Below, in pieces: positions 1-8,525 of a stretch of 64,000 nucleotides of DNA. Location of the stretch: contig NZ_JAAFIX010000005.1 in NCBI RefSeq assembly GCF_013297935.1, positions 124,001 through 188,000 on the forward strand. Reading direction: 5' to 3'. Both the position numbers and the translations under genes were made by a program. This DNA is from Rhodoferax sp. (GTDB taxonomy: Bacteria; Pseudomonadota; Gammaproteobacteria; Burkholderiales; Burkholderiaceae_C). The notes beneath the pieces were generated by a model. The model did not search any database. It was given only the letters and a program-made list of their open reading frames with translations, and was not told the origin of the DNA. Each line of letters opens with the position of its first letter. Within the stretch, counting starts at the first letter, position 1.

Positions 1-91
1 GTAATGGGGTGTTCAGCTGATTATTTTGTAGCAAAGCCGTGAATTGCTAGCGACAGTTTGCGCATATCGATATTCCGGCGTCGGCAGGCCC

Positions 92-97
92 GATAAT
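92..97 (+). promoter_or_regulatory. Probable -10 element of the rnpB promoter
   Basis: GATAAT lies about 9-14 nt before the first base of the P1 helix of RNase P RNA, where a sigma70 -10 box should be. The -35 is weak: TATTCC at 71-76 has short spacing and TTTGCG near 57-62 is too far. The placement relative to the RNA 5' end is the main support. Confidence 0.5.
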
Positions 98-105
98 CGG
101 GGGGT

Positions 106-448
106 GAAGCCCGCCAGACCACCGCTGGTGCAATTCGGGAAACCGAGCACTGGAGGAACGTCCGGACTGCATAGGGCAGCGTAGCAGTTAACGACTGTCC
201 ACCGACAAGCTGTTGGCGCAAGCCAGTGGCCCTAAGGTGAGGATTAGAGCAACAGAGACGAGCCGATTGAGTTCGGGTGAAACGGGCAATCTCTACGCGC
301 AGCAATACCAAGTAGGCCAACGTTGACGGGGCCCCCGGAGTTGGCGGGTAGGTAGCATCGAGCCGTTTGGGTGACCAGCGGCCCAGAGTAATGGTGGTCA
401 CGTGGGGGAAACCCCATGCACAGAATCCGGCTTATCGGTGGGCTTCAC
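106..448 (+). ncRNA. rnpB: RNase P RNA (bacterial type A)
   Basis: This is the catalytic RNA that matures the 5' ends of pre-tRNAs together with the RnpA protein. The ends pair as helix P1: GAAGCCCGCC at 106-115 with GGTGGGCTTC at 437-446, one G-U pair. Universal type A blocks appear in order: GAGGAACGTCCGGACTGC with ATAGGGCAG, then GAGCAACAGAGACGAGC, GGGTGAAACGGGCAATCTC, CAATACCAAGTAGGCC, and near the 3' end ACAGAATCCGGCTTATCG. The length of about 343 nt is slightly below E. coli M1 RNA (377 nt). No clear terminator with a U-tract follows. The exact ends are inferred from P1. Confidence 0.95.
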
Positions 449-499
449 ACTTTATTTGTTGTATGGTTGTGTCTTCACAGTGTTTTTGGCGGAGGCTCT

Positions 500-928
500 A
501 TGCGACCGATTCTGGAACTGTTGGAGAAACACGGGGGCTCTGTCTGGAGCTTGAACCCGGATGACAGCGTCTTCCAGGCGCTTGAAATGCTGGCCGACTG
601 CAACGTCGGCGCACTCATGGTGATGGAGGGCGACAAGCTCGTCGGCATCTTCTCGGAGCGGGACTACACCCGCAAAATCGCGCTGGCAGGCCGCTCTTCC
701 AAAGACACCAAGGTGCGAGACATCATGACCTCGCAGGTCATGGTGGTCGGCCCCAAGACGCGCACGCAGGAGTGCATGGCCTTGATGAGCCAGAAGAAGA
801 TCCGCCACTTGCCGGTGGTCGACGGCAACAAGGTGCTGGGTATGATCTCTATCCGTGACCTGATGGACGACATCATCAAGGACCACGAACAGACCATCAG
901 CCAGCTGCAAAGCTACATCGCGAGCTGA
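500..928 (+). CDS. CBS-domain protein (142 aa)
   Basis: A small soluble protein made almost only of two CBS motifs, at about residues 10-60 and 75-130. The first carries the GIFSERDYTRKI segment, the second DIMTSQVMVV and the HLPVVDGNKVLGMISIRD signature. Such Bateman modules bind adenine nucleotides and act as energy or redox sensors, but the partner cannot be told from sequence. The ATG at 500 is preceded by GGAGG with 4 nt spacing. A reading frame extending upstream to 416 overlaps RNase P RNA and is rejected. It converges on the next gene with a 10-nt gap. Confidence 0.85.
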   Translation: MRPILELLEKHGGSVWSLNPDDSVFQALEMLADCNVGALMVMEGDKLVGIFSERDYTRKIALAGRSSKDTKVRDIMTSQVMVVGPKTRTQECMALMSQKKIRHLPVVDGNKVLGMISIRDLMDDIIKDHEQTISQLQSYIAS

Positions 929-938
929 GCGGCTCCGC

Positions 939-2144
939 TTAAAACTTCTCCCACCCCGCCAGGTAGCGCCACTGGCCTACCGGCAAGTCGGCCAAAGTCA
1001 CGCGGCCGAGGCGGACGCGTTTCATGGCGAGGATGTTGAGCCCCGCCTTTTTACACAAAAACGCGATCAAGCCGGGGTGTGACCCTTTGACCGCGAAGCG
1101 GATACGGCTCATCTCCGGCGTGCTGCTGCTCACACTCACCTTCACCTGCGGTAGGTCCAAGCGCTCGTCTTTGAGCGCATAGCCGATGGGTTTGAGAGCA
1201 TCGGGCTCGACTTCACCTTGCACTTCCACCAGAAACTCATGTTCCATGGTGCCCATGTCTTCGGTGAGTTTGCGGGTGGTACGCCAGTCTTGGGTGAACA
1301 CCACCAGACCGGTGGCCCCGTTCTCGAGCTCGACATCGGCTTCTAGGTGGTTGAAATGGCGCTTCAAGACCCGGGTCTCACTGGCATCGCCCTCCCAGTG
1401 CTGGGCGGGAGTGAGCAAGAGGCGGGCGTTGGGCGGCGGCAGCTTGGCGCCGCGCGCAGGCGGGCGGGGCGCGCCACCCGCGCGAGGTGGTGTGGGGAGT
1501 TCTTCCAGCCCGTCGGTGTGCCCGGAGGGTTTGTTCAGCAGCAGGGTCACCGGGGTGAGCTCCATCAGGCTGGCGTTGGGGTCCAGGGTGATGGTTTCAC
1601 GGTCCACGCGGTGCTGAGGCTCTTCAACCACCTTGCCATTGACCTGGACCCAGCCGCCTTCAATGTACTGCTCGGCCTCTTTGCGCGAGCAGTCCTTGAG
1701 TTGCATGACTTTTTTAGAGAGCCGCTCACCGGTGTCAGGCAGGGCTGCGGGTGCAGGCCGCTGACGCGGAATAGCGCCGCCAGCCGGGCGGGCTGCGCTG
1801 CGGGGGCCTGCAGACTCTGCCCGGGGTGGACGCGCTGCGCCCGCACGCTCGGGGGCCCGCGGATGGCCGTCCGCAGGTCGGCTGCGCAGTGGGTGAGGAG
1901 GCGCTCCATCGCGCGCAGCGTTGCCTGCCGGGCGCGGGTGGGCCGGGCCGTCGTTGCTGCGGGGTGGGCGGTTGCCTGCCGGGCGTGCCGCGCTGGGAGG
2001 TCGTGCCGCGCTGGCGCGGGGCGCGAGAGACGGCGCGCTAGCAGGACGCGGGGCCGGGGTGGCTTGGCGCGCAGGGGTCTGGCCCGCAGGCAGGCGCTTG
2101 GTTTTGGCAGCGGCGGGGTTGAGTTTCAGGGTGTTGCGGTTCAT
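939..2144 (-). CDS. S4-domain pseudouridine-synthase-like protein with low-complexity N-terminus
   Basis: A 401-residue protein of the RsuA/RluB/RluE/RluF type, which isomerises uridine in rRNA. Residues 1-135 are a Pro/Ala/Arg-rich tail. An S4 RNA-binding domain follows at about 140-185 (RLSKKVMQLKDCSRKEAEQY), then the catalytic fold, starting with LLLNKPSG. At the signature that normally reads RLDxxxxGLxxLTND, this protein has ELENGATGLVVFTQD, so the catalytic aspartate position holds Glu274. A Pro-rich insert sits at about 212-240. It starts 4 nt inside the end of the upstream hydrolase gene (ATGA overlap), so they form an operon. Catalytic activity is doubtful; rRNA binding is likely. Confidence 0.75.
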   Translation of the reverse strand: MNRNTLKLNPAAAKTKRLPAGQTPARQATPAPRPASAPSLAPRASAARPPSAARPAGNRPPRSNDGPAHPRPAGNAARDGAPPHPLRSRPADGHPRAPERAGAARPPRAESAGPRSAARPAGGAIPRQRPAPAALPDTGERLSKKVMQLKDCSRKEAEQYIEGGWVQVNGKVVEEPQHRVDRETITLDPNASLMELTPVTLLLNKPSGHTDGLEELPTPPRAGGAPRPPARGAKLPPPNARLLLTPAQHWEGDASETRVLKRHFNHLEADVELENGATGLVVFTQDWRTTRKLTEDMGTMEHEFLVEVQGEVEPDALKPIGYALKDERLDLPQVKVSVSSSTPEMSRIRFAVKGSHPGLIAFLCKKAGLNILAMKRVRLGRVTLADLPVGQWRYLAGWEKF

Positions 2145-3088
2145 GGCCGGCCTTTTTGGTTGTCCAGGGCGTAAATGCGTTCGACATGGGCCATCAACGA
2201 GCGTTTGGCCACCGGCCAGATGCGCGGGTCTACGTCGTCATAGGCCAGGGTCAGCCAGTCGTCCAGGCTGCCCAGAGGGTGCGCCTGCATCACCGCGGCG
2301 ATTTTGGCTTCGCGCTTGAGCCGGTGGGTCTTGAGGTGGGCAATGGCCAAGCCCGCGTTCTCCATCACATGGCCGTGGGCCGGCAGGATGAACTGCACCT
2401 GGTGTGCCTCGCAGGCGGCGCTCAGCGCGTCCAGCGACTGCAGGTAGTCGTGCATATTGCCGTCGGGCGGGTCAATCACGGTGGTGCTGCCATTGAGAAT
2501 ATGGTCGCCGCTGAAGAGCAGGCCGTCTTCTTCCAGCAGCAGGCACACGTGGTTGGCCGCATGGCCGGGGGTGTAAATCACCTGCAGGGTATGCGCTGGT
2601 TTTAGAGCGCTTTCGACGTCCAGCCCAGGCAGCATATGCGCGAGCAGCTCCTGATTTAATAGCGGTCGATCCGGTGTGAACGCACTGGCCGCGCGTGCGG
2701 TGGGCGCCGAGGGCAGACCCAGAATGGGCGGTCCGCCTTGGCACAGCGCCTGCAATGGCGCAGCACCCGGCGAGTGGTCGGGGTGCGAGTGGGTGCACAC
2801 AATCCGCAGAATGTTGCCGCCGGTGCCGTCTTCAAATGCGGCGGCTTGCCAGAGGCGCTGAAGGTGGTCGGGGTCGGCAGGGCCCGGGTCGATCACGGTG
2901 AACCCTGTCGCGGGCTCCCCCACCAGGTAGCTGTTGGTGCCCGGGCCGGTCATGACGCCGGGGTTGGGTGCGGTGAGGCGCCACACATTGCGCAGCAAGG
3001 GCGTGGGGCGGTCGGTTTGCCAGGCGTCAACGAGCGAGGCGGCGGCCGGCGAGAGTTCGCCGGTCAGGAGAGAGGTGGGTCGGGCCAT
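2141..3088 (-). CDS. MBL-fold metallo-hydrolase (LACTB2-like, 315 aa)
   Basis: A metallo-beta-lactamase-fold hydrolase of the glyoxalase II/LACTB2 type. Visible motifs are [10 protein letters not shown] (the HxHxDH metal site), the [23 protein letters not shown] block with further metal ligands, and the late histidine in LPAHGH. A C-terminal helical tail (about 240-315) resembles the LACTB2 winged-helix extension. The substrate is unknown; relatives cleave thioesters or RNA. The ATG at 3088 (MARPTSLL) is preferred over upstream in-frame codons because it fits the family start. About 20 codons (2600-2664) consist of a copy of the dispersed repeat. It is transcribed divergently from dapF with 37 nt between starts. 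Confidence 0.8.
   Translation of the reverse strand: MARPTSLLTGELSPAAASLVDAWQTDRPTPLLRNVWRLTAPNPGVMTGPGTNSYLVGEPATGFTVIDPGPADPDHLQRLWQAAAFEDGTGGNILRIVCTHSHPDHSPGAAPLQALCQGGPPILGLPSAPTARAASAFTPDRPLLNQELLAHMLPGLDVESALKPAHTLQVIYTPGHAANHVCLLLEEDGLLFSGDHILNGSTTVIDPPDGNMHDYLQSLDALSAACEAHQVQFILPAHGHVMENAGLAIAHLKTHRLKREAKIAAVMQAHPLGSLDDWLTLAYDDVDPRIWPVAKRSLMAHVERIYALDNQKGRP
2600..2664 (-). repeat. Dispersed GCTA/AGCTGCTYGCGCA repeat, copy inside the MBL hydrolase gene
   Basis: Read on the minus strand, it runs GCTATTAAATCAGGAGCTGC then TCGCGCATATG and GGGCTGGACGTC. This matches the family scaffold (GCTA, AAA tract, AGCTGCTYGCGCA, GGGCTAGAGGCC). It is translated in frame as [20 protein letters not shown]. 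Confidence 0.75.
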
Positions 3089-3125
3089 GCGGCGGATTGT
3101 GACGCCAAACGGGGATAATGAAACG

Positions 3126-3995
3126 ATGCGAATCCAGTTCACCAAAATGCAGGGCGCGGGCAACGACTTCGTCGTGCTCGACGAAACCCGTGGCCGACTC
3201 GGCCTGACTCCCGCGCATTACCGCTTCCTGGGCGATCGCCATTTCGGTATAGGCGCCGATCAGATCCTGACTGTGCGCCCCTCGCCCGCAGACGGCATTG
3301 ACTTCGAATACGTGATCCACAACGCGGACGGCAACGAGGTCGAGCAGTGCGGCAACGGCTCGCGCTGCTTTGCCCGTTTTGTGCGCGACCAGGGCCTGAC
3401 CACCAAAGACCGCATCCGCGTCAAGACCATGAAAGGGGTGATCGAGCCCCTGCTCACGCTGGATGGCCGGGTGACGGTAGACATGGGTGCGCCGGTGTTT
3501 GCGCCCGCCGAGATTCCGTTTGACGACAGCGGCCTGAGCCTGCAGGCCATGGGTTCATGGGGGAATTGGCCTCTGGCCCTCGCCGATACTGCGCAAGGCG
3601 CTCCTCTTTTGGTAGCAACTGTCTCGATGGGCAACCCCCATGCCGTGACGCTGGTGGCCGATGTGGACACGGCGGCTGTGGGCGTGTTGGGGCCGCAGGT
3701 GCAGGCGGATGCCCGTTTTCTGCAAGGCGTGAACGTGGGGTTTCTGCAAGTCGTCAGCCGCACCGCCGTGCGCCTGCGGGTGTACGAGCGCGGCGTGGGT
3801 GAAACCCTAGCCTGCGGCACGGGCGCTTGTGCCGCCGTCGTGGCCGGCATCCGGCTGGGCTTGCTGGACGCGCGGGTCGATGTCCAGACCCGCGGCGGCA
3901 TGCTCACTATTGCGTGGGCCGGCATGGGCCACTCCGTCTTTATGACCGGCCCGGCCACCACTGTGTTCCGCGGCGAAATCGACATTCCCGAATAA
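3126..3995 (+). CDS. dapF: Diaminopimelate epimerase
   Basis: Converts LL- to meso-diaminopimelate, the cross-linking residue of peptidoglycan and the lysine precursor. The two catalytic cysteines lie in EQCGNGSRC and in [14 protein letters not shown]. The N-terminus [19 protein letters not shown] is the family start, which fixes ATG 3126; earlier in-frame codons overlap the divergent gene. At 289 aa it is slightly longer than the E. coli enzyme (274), partly because a dispersed repeat copy is translated within it just before SMGNPHAV. It heads dapF-DUF484-xerC, matching the E. coli dapF-yigA-xerC order. Confidence 0.97.
   Translation: MRIQFTKMQGAGNDFVVLDETRGRLGLTPAHYRFLGDRHFGIGADQILTVRPSPADGIDFEYVIHNADGNEVEQCGNGSRCFARFVRDQGLTTKDRIRVKTMKGVIEPLLTLDGRVTVDMGAPVFAPAEIPFDDSGLSLQAMGSWGNWPLALADTAQGAPLLVATVSMGNPHAVTLVADVDTAAVGVLGPQVQADARFLQGVNVGFLQVVSRTAVRLRVYERGVGETLACGTGACAAVVAGIRLGLLDARVDVQTRGGMLTIAWAGMGHSVFMTGPATTVFRGEIDIPE
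3563..3616 (-). repeat. Dispersed repeat copy inside dapF
   Basis: Read on the minus strand, it contains GCTACCAAAAGAGGAGCGCC, TTGCGCAGTATCGGCGAGGG and CAGAGGCCAATTC, a good match to the family. dapF reads the opposite strand in frame as [18 protein letters not shown], directly before the conserved SMGNPHAV. Confidence 0.8.
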
Positions 3996-4011
3996 CCAGA
4001 CTCTGACTGCT

Positions 4012-4710
4012 ATGACAACAACCAACCAACAGGCTTTGGCCAACCCGATCACCGAAGACGACATTGCCAACTTTCTGGCCAACAACCCCGACTTCTTTCA
4101 GCGCCATGCGGAGTTGCTAGCCACGGTGCAGTTCACCAGTCCGCACAGCCACCGCGCGGTGAGCCTGCAAGAACGTCAGGCGGAAATGCTGCGCGAGAAG
4201 ATCAAATTGCTGGAGCAGCGCATCATGGAAATGATCCGCCATGGCAATGAGAACGTCATGCTCTCCGACAAAATTTTGCGCTGGGCCCGCACTTTGTTCC
4301 TCACCATCAATCCGGCGGAGTTGCCGGTAGAGATCGTCCGGGAAATCAAAGACCAGTTTTCGGTGCCGCAGGTCGGCTTGCGGGTGTGGGGTGTGGCGGA
4401 GGCGTTTGCCGGTATTCCTGCCGCGCAGTCGGTGAGCGAAGACGCCAAGGTGTTTGCCACCTCCTTGAACGAGCCTTTTTGCGGGCTCAACACCGGCTTT
4501 GAGGCCGTGAGCTGGCTGGAGGAGCCGGCCAACATCACGTCGTTGGCCTTGATTCCGCTGCGCAGCGGCATGGCCGGCAGCACGGCACCCGCCTTCGGTA
4601 TATTGGTTCTGGCCTCCAGCGACGCCCAGCGCTTTAACAGCGGCATGGGGACCGATTTCCTGGCCCGCATCGGCGAAATCGCCAGCGCGGCCTTGTCGCG
4701 CCTGCGCTAA
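4012..4710 (+). CDS. DUF484 family protein (232 aa)
   Basis: Family with a GAF-like fold, equivalent to E. coli YigA. The N-terminal ITEDDIANFLANNPDFFQRH motif is diagnostic and is followed by a helical, probably coiled-coil segment with LQERQAEMLREKIKLLEQRI. The C-terminal two thirds form the GAF-like part. Its molecular role is not established. It starts 16 nt after dapF and ends 13 nt before xerC, so it should be co-transcribed; the conserved pairing suggests a link to cell envelope or recombination functions, but that is inference. Confidence 0.88.
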   Translation: MTTTNQQALANPITEDDIANFLANNPDFFQRHAELLATVQFTSPHSHRAVSLQERQAEMLREKIKLLEQRIMEMIRHGNENVMLSDKILRWARTLFLTINPAELPVEIVREIKDQFSVPQVGLRVWGVAEAFAGIPAAQSVSEDAKVFATSLNEPFCGLNTGFEAVSWLEEPANITSLALIPLRSGMAGSTAPAFGILVLASSDAQRFNSGMGTDFLARIGEIASAALSRLR

Positions 4711-4723
4711 ATCGCGAACTGCC

Positions 4724-5683
4724 ATGACTCCGGGCGACCAGGCGCTGGTAGACAAGTACCTGGAGTTTGTGCGCTTCGAGAAGCGTCTGGCAGCGCGCAC
4801 CGTCGAGCTCTACACCCTGGACCTGGCCCGCCTCTGCGAGCAGGCCGGGCGGGCGGGTGTCTCTTTGGAGGCGGTGCACAACCACCATATCCGCCGCTGG
4901 GTGGCTCAGATGCACAGTGCCGGCCGCAGCGGCCGTGGCATTGCCCTCATTCTGTCCGGCTGGCGGGGTTTTTATGCGTGGCTGGGCCGCGAGGGTCTGG
5001 TCACCAGCAATCCGGTGCAAGACGTGCGCTCGCCCAAAGCCCCCAAGCCCTTGCCCAAAGCGCTGGCCGTGGATGACGCGGTGCAGTTCGCTGATTTTGA
5101 GAGCGATGACGACGCGTGGTTCGAGGCACGGGATGCCGCCATGGTGGAGCTGCTTTACGGCAGTGGCTTGCGGGTCGGCGAGTTGGTAGGCCTGGATGTG
5201 GTGGCCGGCAAGGACGCCAAGGGCTGGGTGGACCTGCAGGCCGCAGAGGCCCATGTGCTGGGGAAGGGCTCCAAGCGGCGCAGTGTGCCGGTGGGGGCCA
5301 GTGCTTTGCAGGCATTGGAGCGCTGGCTCGCGCTGCGCGGTCCAACAGGCACTCCCGGCGCTGCGCCTGTGCCTGCCTCTGGGGCAGATGCAGCGGCTGC
5401 CCTCTTTACCGGGCGCAATGGCACCCGACTTACGGCCCAGAGCATCTGGCAGCGGCTGCGGCGCCGCAGCCAACTCGCAGGACTCGGGGTACCCGTGCAT
5501 CCTCATATGTTGCGGCACTCTTTTGCCAGCCATGTTCTGCAGAGCAGCGGTGACTTGCGGGGTGTGCAGGAGTTGCTGGGGCATGCCAATATCACCACCA
5601 CGCAGGTCTACACCCGGCTGGATTTTCAGCATTTGGCCAAGGCCTACGATGCCGCGCATCCGCGGGCGAAGCTCAAGCGCTGA
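4724..5683 (+). CDS. xerC: Tyrosine recombinase XerC
   Basis: Site-specific recombinase that, with XerD, resolves chromosome dimers at dif during division. It has an N-terminal SAM-like core-binding domain (residues 1-95) and a catalytic domain with the R/K/HxxR/H/Y set: Arg in YGSGLRVGELVGLD, HPHMLRHSFASH, the later His in LLGHANITTTQ and Tyr in VYTRLDF. At 319 aa it is slightly longer than E. coli XerC (298), with an Ala/Pro-rich stretch before the LFTGRNG segment. It is the last gene of dapF-DUF484-xerC. No integron or phage context is visible, so it is the housekeeping enzyme. Confidence 0.95.
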   Translation: MTPGDQALVDKYLEFVRFEKRLAARTVELYTLDLARLCEQAGRAGVSLEAVHNHHIRRWVAQMHSAGRSGRGIALILSGWRGFYAWLGREGLVTSNPVQDVRSPKAPKPLPKALAVDDAVQFADFESDDDAWFEARDAAMVELLYGSGLRVGELVGLDVVAGKDAKGWVDLQAAEAHVLGKGSKRRSVPVGASALQALERWLALRGPTGTPGAAPVPASGADAAAALFTGRNGTRLTAQSIWQRLRRRSQLAGLGVPVHPHMLRHSFASHVLQSSGDLRGVQELLGHANITTTQVYTRLDFQHLAKAYDAAHPRAKLKR

Positions 5684-5723
5684 AAGGCGCGCCCTGCTTT
5701 TTTCAAAAAAATTGCGCGCTTGC

Positions 5724-5752
5724 TTGCGAAGGTGAAAAACGCGGTATATAAT
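5724..5752 (+). promoter_or_regulatory. sigma70 promoter for tRNA-Gly
   Basis: TTGCGA at 5724-5729 and a consensus TATAAT at 5747-5752 with 17-bp spacing, 14 nt before the first base of the tRNA. Confidence 0.8.
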
Positions 5753-5766
5753 CGTGGTCTTGCAAC

Positions 5767-5842
5767 GCGGGAATAGCTCAGTTGGTAGAGCGATACCTTG
5801 CCAAGGTATAGGTCGAGAGTTCGAACCTCTTTTCCCGCTCCA
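5767..5842 (+). tRNA. tRNA-Gly (anticodon GCC)
   Basis: A 76-nt cloverleaf. The acceptor GCGGGAA pairs with TTCCCGC, the D arm is GCTCAGTTGGTAGAGC, and the anticodon stem-loop ATACCTTGCCAAGGTAT presents GCC. The T arm is GAGAGTTCGAACCTCTT. CCA is encoded. It reads GGC and GGU codons. Confidence 0.98.
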
Positions 5843-5860
5843 ATCCACCCTCCGGGGTTC

Positions 5861-5890
5861 AAAAAAGGTCAGCCTCCGCTGGCCTTTTTT
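5861..5890 (+). terminator. Intrinsic terminator after tRNA-Gly
   Basis: The stem AAAAAAGGTCAGC/GCTGGCCTTTTTT with a short loop and a T-run lies 18 nt after the tRNA. It is symmetric enough to work in both directions. Confidence 0.85.
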
Positions 5891-5951
5891 GTTTTCAGCG
5901 TCAGATTCCGCGCATGCGGGCTGCGGCGCGCCTCAAGCGACAATACACCCC

Positions 5952-7133
5952 ATGAAAAATATCCGTCTGCGCGCTGGCAAAGAGCGCTCCTTGTTGCGCC
6001 GTCATCCTTGGATTTTTGAGTCCGCTATTGCCAAAGGCGGTGGCGACAGCGGTGAGACTGTGCGCGTGGAGTCCTCCGAAGGGCAGTTTTTGGGATGGGC
6101 TGCGTTCAGCCCGCAATCCAAAATCCGCGCCCGAATCTGGAGTTTTGATGAAAAGCAGCGGATTGACGCTAGCTTTTTCATAGCTGCTTGCGCAGCATCT
6201 GTAAGGGCTAGAGCCCGATTTGACATAAAAAGCGACGGTGTCCGGCTGGTGCATGGCGAATCGGATGGCTTGCCCGGCTTGATTGTCGACCGCTATGGCG
6301 ACACCCTGGTGGCGCAGTTCACCTCGGCCGGCGTAGAGAAGTGGAAAGACGTGATCGCCGACGCGCTGCTTGCGGCCACCGGCCTGACCAAGTTGTACGA
6401 GCGGTCGGACGCGAGCAGCCGCGCTCTGGAGGGTTTGCCGGAGGCCACGGGCTGGCTGCGCGGCGAGGGCGCCACAGACCTCGTGCTGCAAGAGCATGAG
6501 TGGAAGCTGGCACTCAGCATCGCAGAAGGCCACAAGACCGGTTTCTACCTGGATCAGCGCGATAGCCGAAAGCGTTTTGCTGAAACGACCCGCCGCTTGG
6601 GTTTCCAGCGCGTGCTGAACTGCTACTGCTACACCGGTGGCTTTACCGTGGCGGCCCTGTCGGGCGGCGCCGGGCATGTCACCTCTATTGACTCCAGTGG
6701 CCCCGCGATTGCCAAGGCGGCGGCCAACGTGGCGTTGAACGGGTTTGATGCCAGCCGCGCCACGTTCATGGATGCCGATGTGAATGCGAGTTTGCGCGCC
6801 TTTGCCGCAGAAGGGCGCACGTTTGACGCCATCATCCTCGACCCGCCCAAGTTTGCACCTACGGTGGCCCACGCCGAGCGGGCTGCGCGCGCCTACAAGG
6901 ACATCAACCGCTTGGCCTTTAAGTTGCTCGAGCCCGGCGGGGTGCTGTTTACCTACAGCTGCTCGGGCGGCATCAGCGCTGACCTGTTCCACAAAATTAT
7001 TGCTGGAGCCGGCTCGGACGCAGGGGTAGATGGCTACATTACCGAGCGCATGGGCGGCGCACCCGACCACCCGATGACCATTGCGTTCCCTGAGGGGGAG
7101 TACCTCAAGGGGCTGGTCGTCATGCGGCGCTGA
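5952..7133 (+). CDS. rlmI: PUA-domain SAM-dependent rRNA (cytosine-C5) methyltransferase, RlmI type
   Basis: E. coli RlmI methylates C1962 of 23S rRNA; this 393-aa protein has the same layout. The N-terminus (MKNIRLRAGKERSLLRRHPWIFESAI) is a PUA domain, followed by the HGESDGLPGLIVDRYGDTLV linker and a Rossmann methyltransferase. Visible are GHKTGFYLDQRDSR, the SAM site VLNCYCYTGGFTVAA, and DAIILDPPKFAP with the DPP motif. ATG 5952 matches the family start; the frame extends upstream through the tRNA, which is rejected. Codons from about 6168 to 6225 come from the dispersed repeat and give a helix (AACAASVRARARFD) absent from E. coli. Confidence 0.85.
   Translation: MKNIRLRAGKERSLLRRHPWIFESAIAKGGGDSGETVRVESSEGQFLGWAAFSPQSKIRARIWSFDEKQRIDASFFIAACAASVRARARFDIKSDGVRLVHGESDGLPGLIVDRYGDTLVAQFTSAGVEKWKDVIADALLAATGLTKLYERSDASSRALEGLPEATGWLRGEGATDLVLQEHEWKLALSIAEGHKTGFYLDQRDSRKRFAETTRRLGFQRVLNCYCYTGGFTVAALSGGAGHVTSIDSSGPAIAKAAANVALNGFDASRATFMDADVNASLRAFAAEGRTFDAIILDPPKFAPTVAHAERAARAYKDINRLAFKLLEPGGVLFTYSCSGGISADLFHKIIAGAGSDAGVDGYITERMGGAPDHPMTIAFPEGEYLKGLVVMRR
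6168..6225 (+). repeat. Dispersed repeat copy inside rlmI
   Basis: Among the best matches to the scaffold: GCTAGCTTTTTC, then ATAGCTGCTTGCGCAG and AAGGGCTAGAGCCCGATTT. It is translated in frame. GGGCTAGAGCCC is an imperfect palindrome able to form a small hairpin. Confidence 0.85.
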
Positions 7134-7228
7134 ACCTTGCGGTGAGAGGCAGGCGCGCGCCTGATCTTGAATTTGCTGACTACACTCCCAATTGCCCCTT
7201 TTGCACTGCACCATTTTTGGACTGAACG

Positions 7229-8287
7229 ATGAGCTTGATTCCTGCCACCATCCTGACCGGTTTTCTGGGTTCCGGTAAAACCACCTTGCTCAAGCGCGTG
7301 TTGGCCGAGGCCCACGGCCAGAAGATCGCCGTGATTGAAAACGAGTTCGGTGAAGAAAACATCGATAGCGACATTCTGGTGAGTGACACCAACGAGCAAA
7401 TCATCCAGATGAGCAACGGCTGCGTCTGCTGCACCATCCGCGAAGACCTGCGCACGACGCTCAAGGACCTTGCCGAGAAAAAGCGCAAGGGTGAGTTGAA
7501 CTTTGAGCGTGTGGTGATCGAAACCACTGGCGTAGCTGACCCCGGCCCGGTGGCGCAGACCTTTTTCATGGATGACGAGATTGCAGAGACGTACCTGCTG
7601 GACTCCATCCTGACCCTGGTGGACGCCAAACACGCGGTGCAGCAGCTCAACGACCGGCAGGAGGCGCGCCGCCAGATCGGTTTTGCCGATCAGATCTTCA
7701 TCAGCAAGTCTGATCTGGTGTCCAAAGACGAGCTTGACGCGCTGATGCACCGCATCAAGCACATGAACCCGCGTGCGCCGCAAAAGGCTGTGCATTTCGG
7801 GGATGTGGCCATCAGCGAGGTGTTTGATCTGCGTGGCTTTAACCTGAATGCCAAGCTCGACATCGATCCGGACTTTCTGAAGGACGACGATCACCACGAC
7901 CATGATCATGAACACGGCGAGCATTGCGACCATCCCTCGCACCAGCGCGACCATGGGCACGAAGGGCATGGCCACCACCATCACCATGATGACGACGTTA
8001 AAAGCTTTGTTTTCAAGTCGGAGCGCCCGTTTGATCCGGCCAAGCTCGAAGACTTTTTGGGCGCCATTGTCAATATTTATGGCCCGCGCATGCTCCGCTA
8101 CAAGGGCGTGCTGAATATGAAGGGCACCGACCGCAAGGTGATTTTCCAGGGCGTGCACCAGCTCATGGGCAGCGATTTGGGCCCAGCCTGGGGCGAGGCT
8201 GAAGTGCGGATGAGCAAGATGGTGTTCATCGGTATCGATTTGCCCAAAGACATCTTCTTGCAAGGCATGGAGCAGTCGCTGGTGTAA
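7229..8287 (+). CDS. CobW/COG0523-family metal-binding GTPase
   Basis: A G3E-family P-loop GTPase proposed to insert or traffic zinc or other metals. The Walker A GFLGSGKTTLL lies near the N-terminus, the metal-binding CxCC motif is in NGCVCCTIRED, and the NKxD-like guanine motif appears as SKSDL. Between the GTPase and the CobW C-terminal domain is a His/Asp-rich loop (about residues 214-250, with runs such as GHGHHHHHDDD) that should bind Zn or Ni. No clear Zur box was seen in the 95 nt upstream. The metal and client are unknown; zinc is most common for this subgroup. Confidence 0.88.
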   Translation: MSLIPATILTGFLGSGKTTLLKRVLAEAHGQKIAVIENEFGEENIDSDILVSDTNEQIIQMSNGCVCCTIREDLRTTLKDLAEKKRKGELNFERVVIETTGVADPGPVAQTFFMDDEIAETYLLDSILTLVDAKHAVQQLNDRQEARRQIGFADQIFISKSDLVSKDELDALMHRIKHMNPRAPQKAVHFGDVAISEVFDLRGFNLNAKLDIDPDFLKDDDHHDHDHEHGEHCDHPSHQRDHGHEGHGHHHHHDDDVKSFVFKSERPFDPAKLEDFLGAIVNIYGPRMLRYKGVLNMKGTDRKVIFQGVHQLMGSDLGPAWGEAEVRMSKMVFIGIDLPKDIFLQGMEQSLV

Positions 8288-8525
8288 ACACCCATTCTTC
8301 ATGGGCCCGGGGCGCTGTCACCGCCCCGCCCGTGATCCGGTTCAACAGGAAACGAGGGCAGGGAGTGCTATGTTTGTCTCGATTTTGCAACTAATGGGTT
8401 TTCCTCTGGGTAAGCCTGTACACTCGCGCGCCGAAGAAACCCGCTCTGAGAGGCCCTTAAAGGACCCCAAGGCGACTGCAGCCACCAGCGACGATGTGCA
8501 GGCCGAACCTGCCAGGAGACAAGAA

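Noticed and set aside
21..401. 126-residue frame on the minus strand over RNase P RNA
   Set aside because: It lies opposite a well-supported structured RNA and has no recognisable domain.
4724..5683. XerC as part of an integrative element
   Set aside because: No attachment site, no phage or plasmid genes, and dapF-DUF484-xerC is a conserved chromosomal arrangement.
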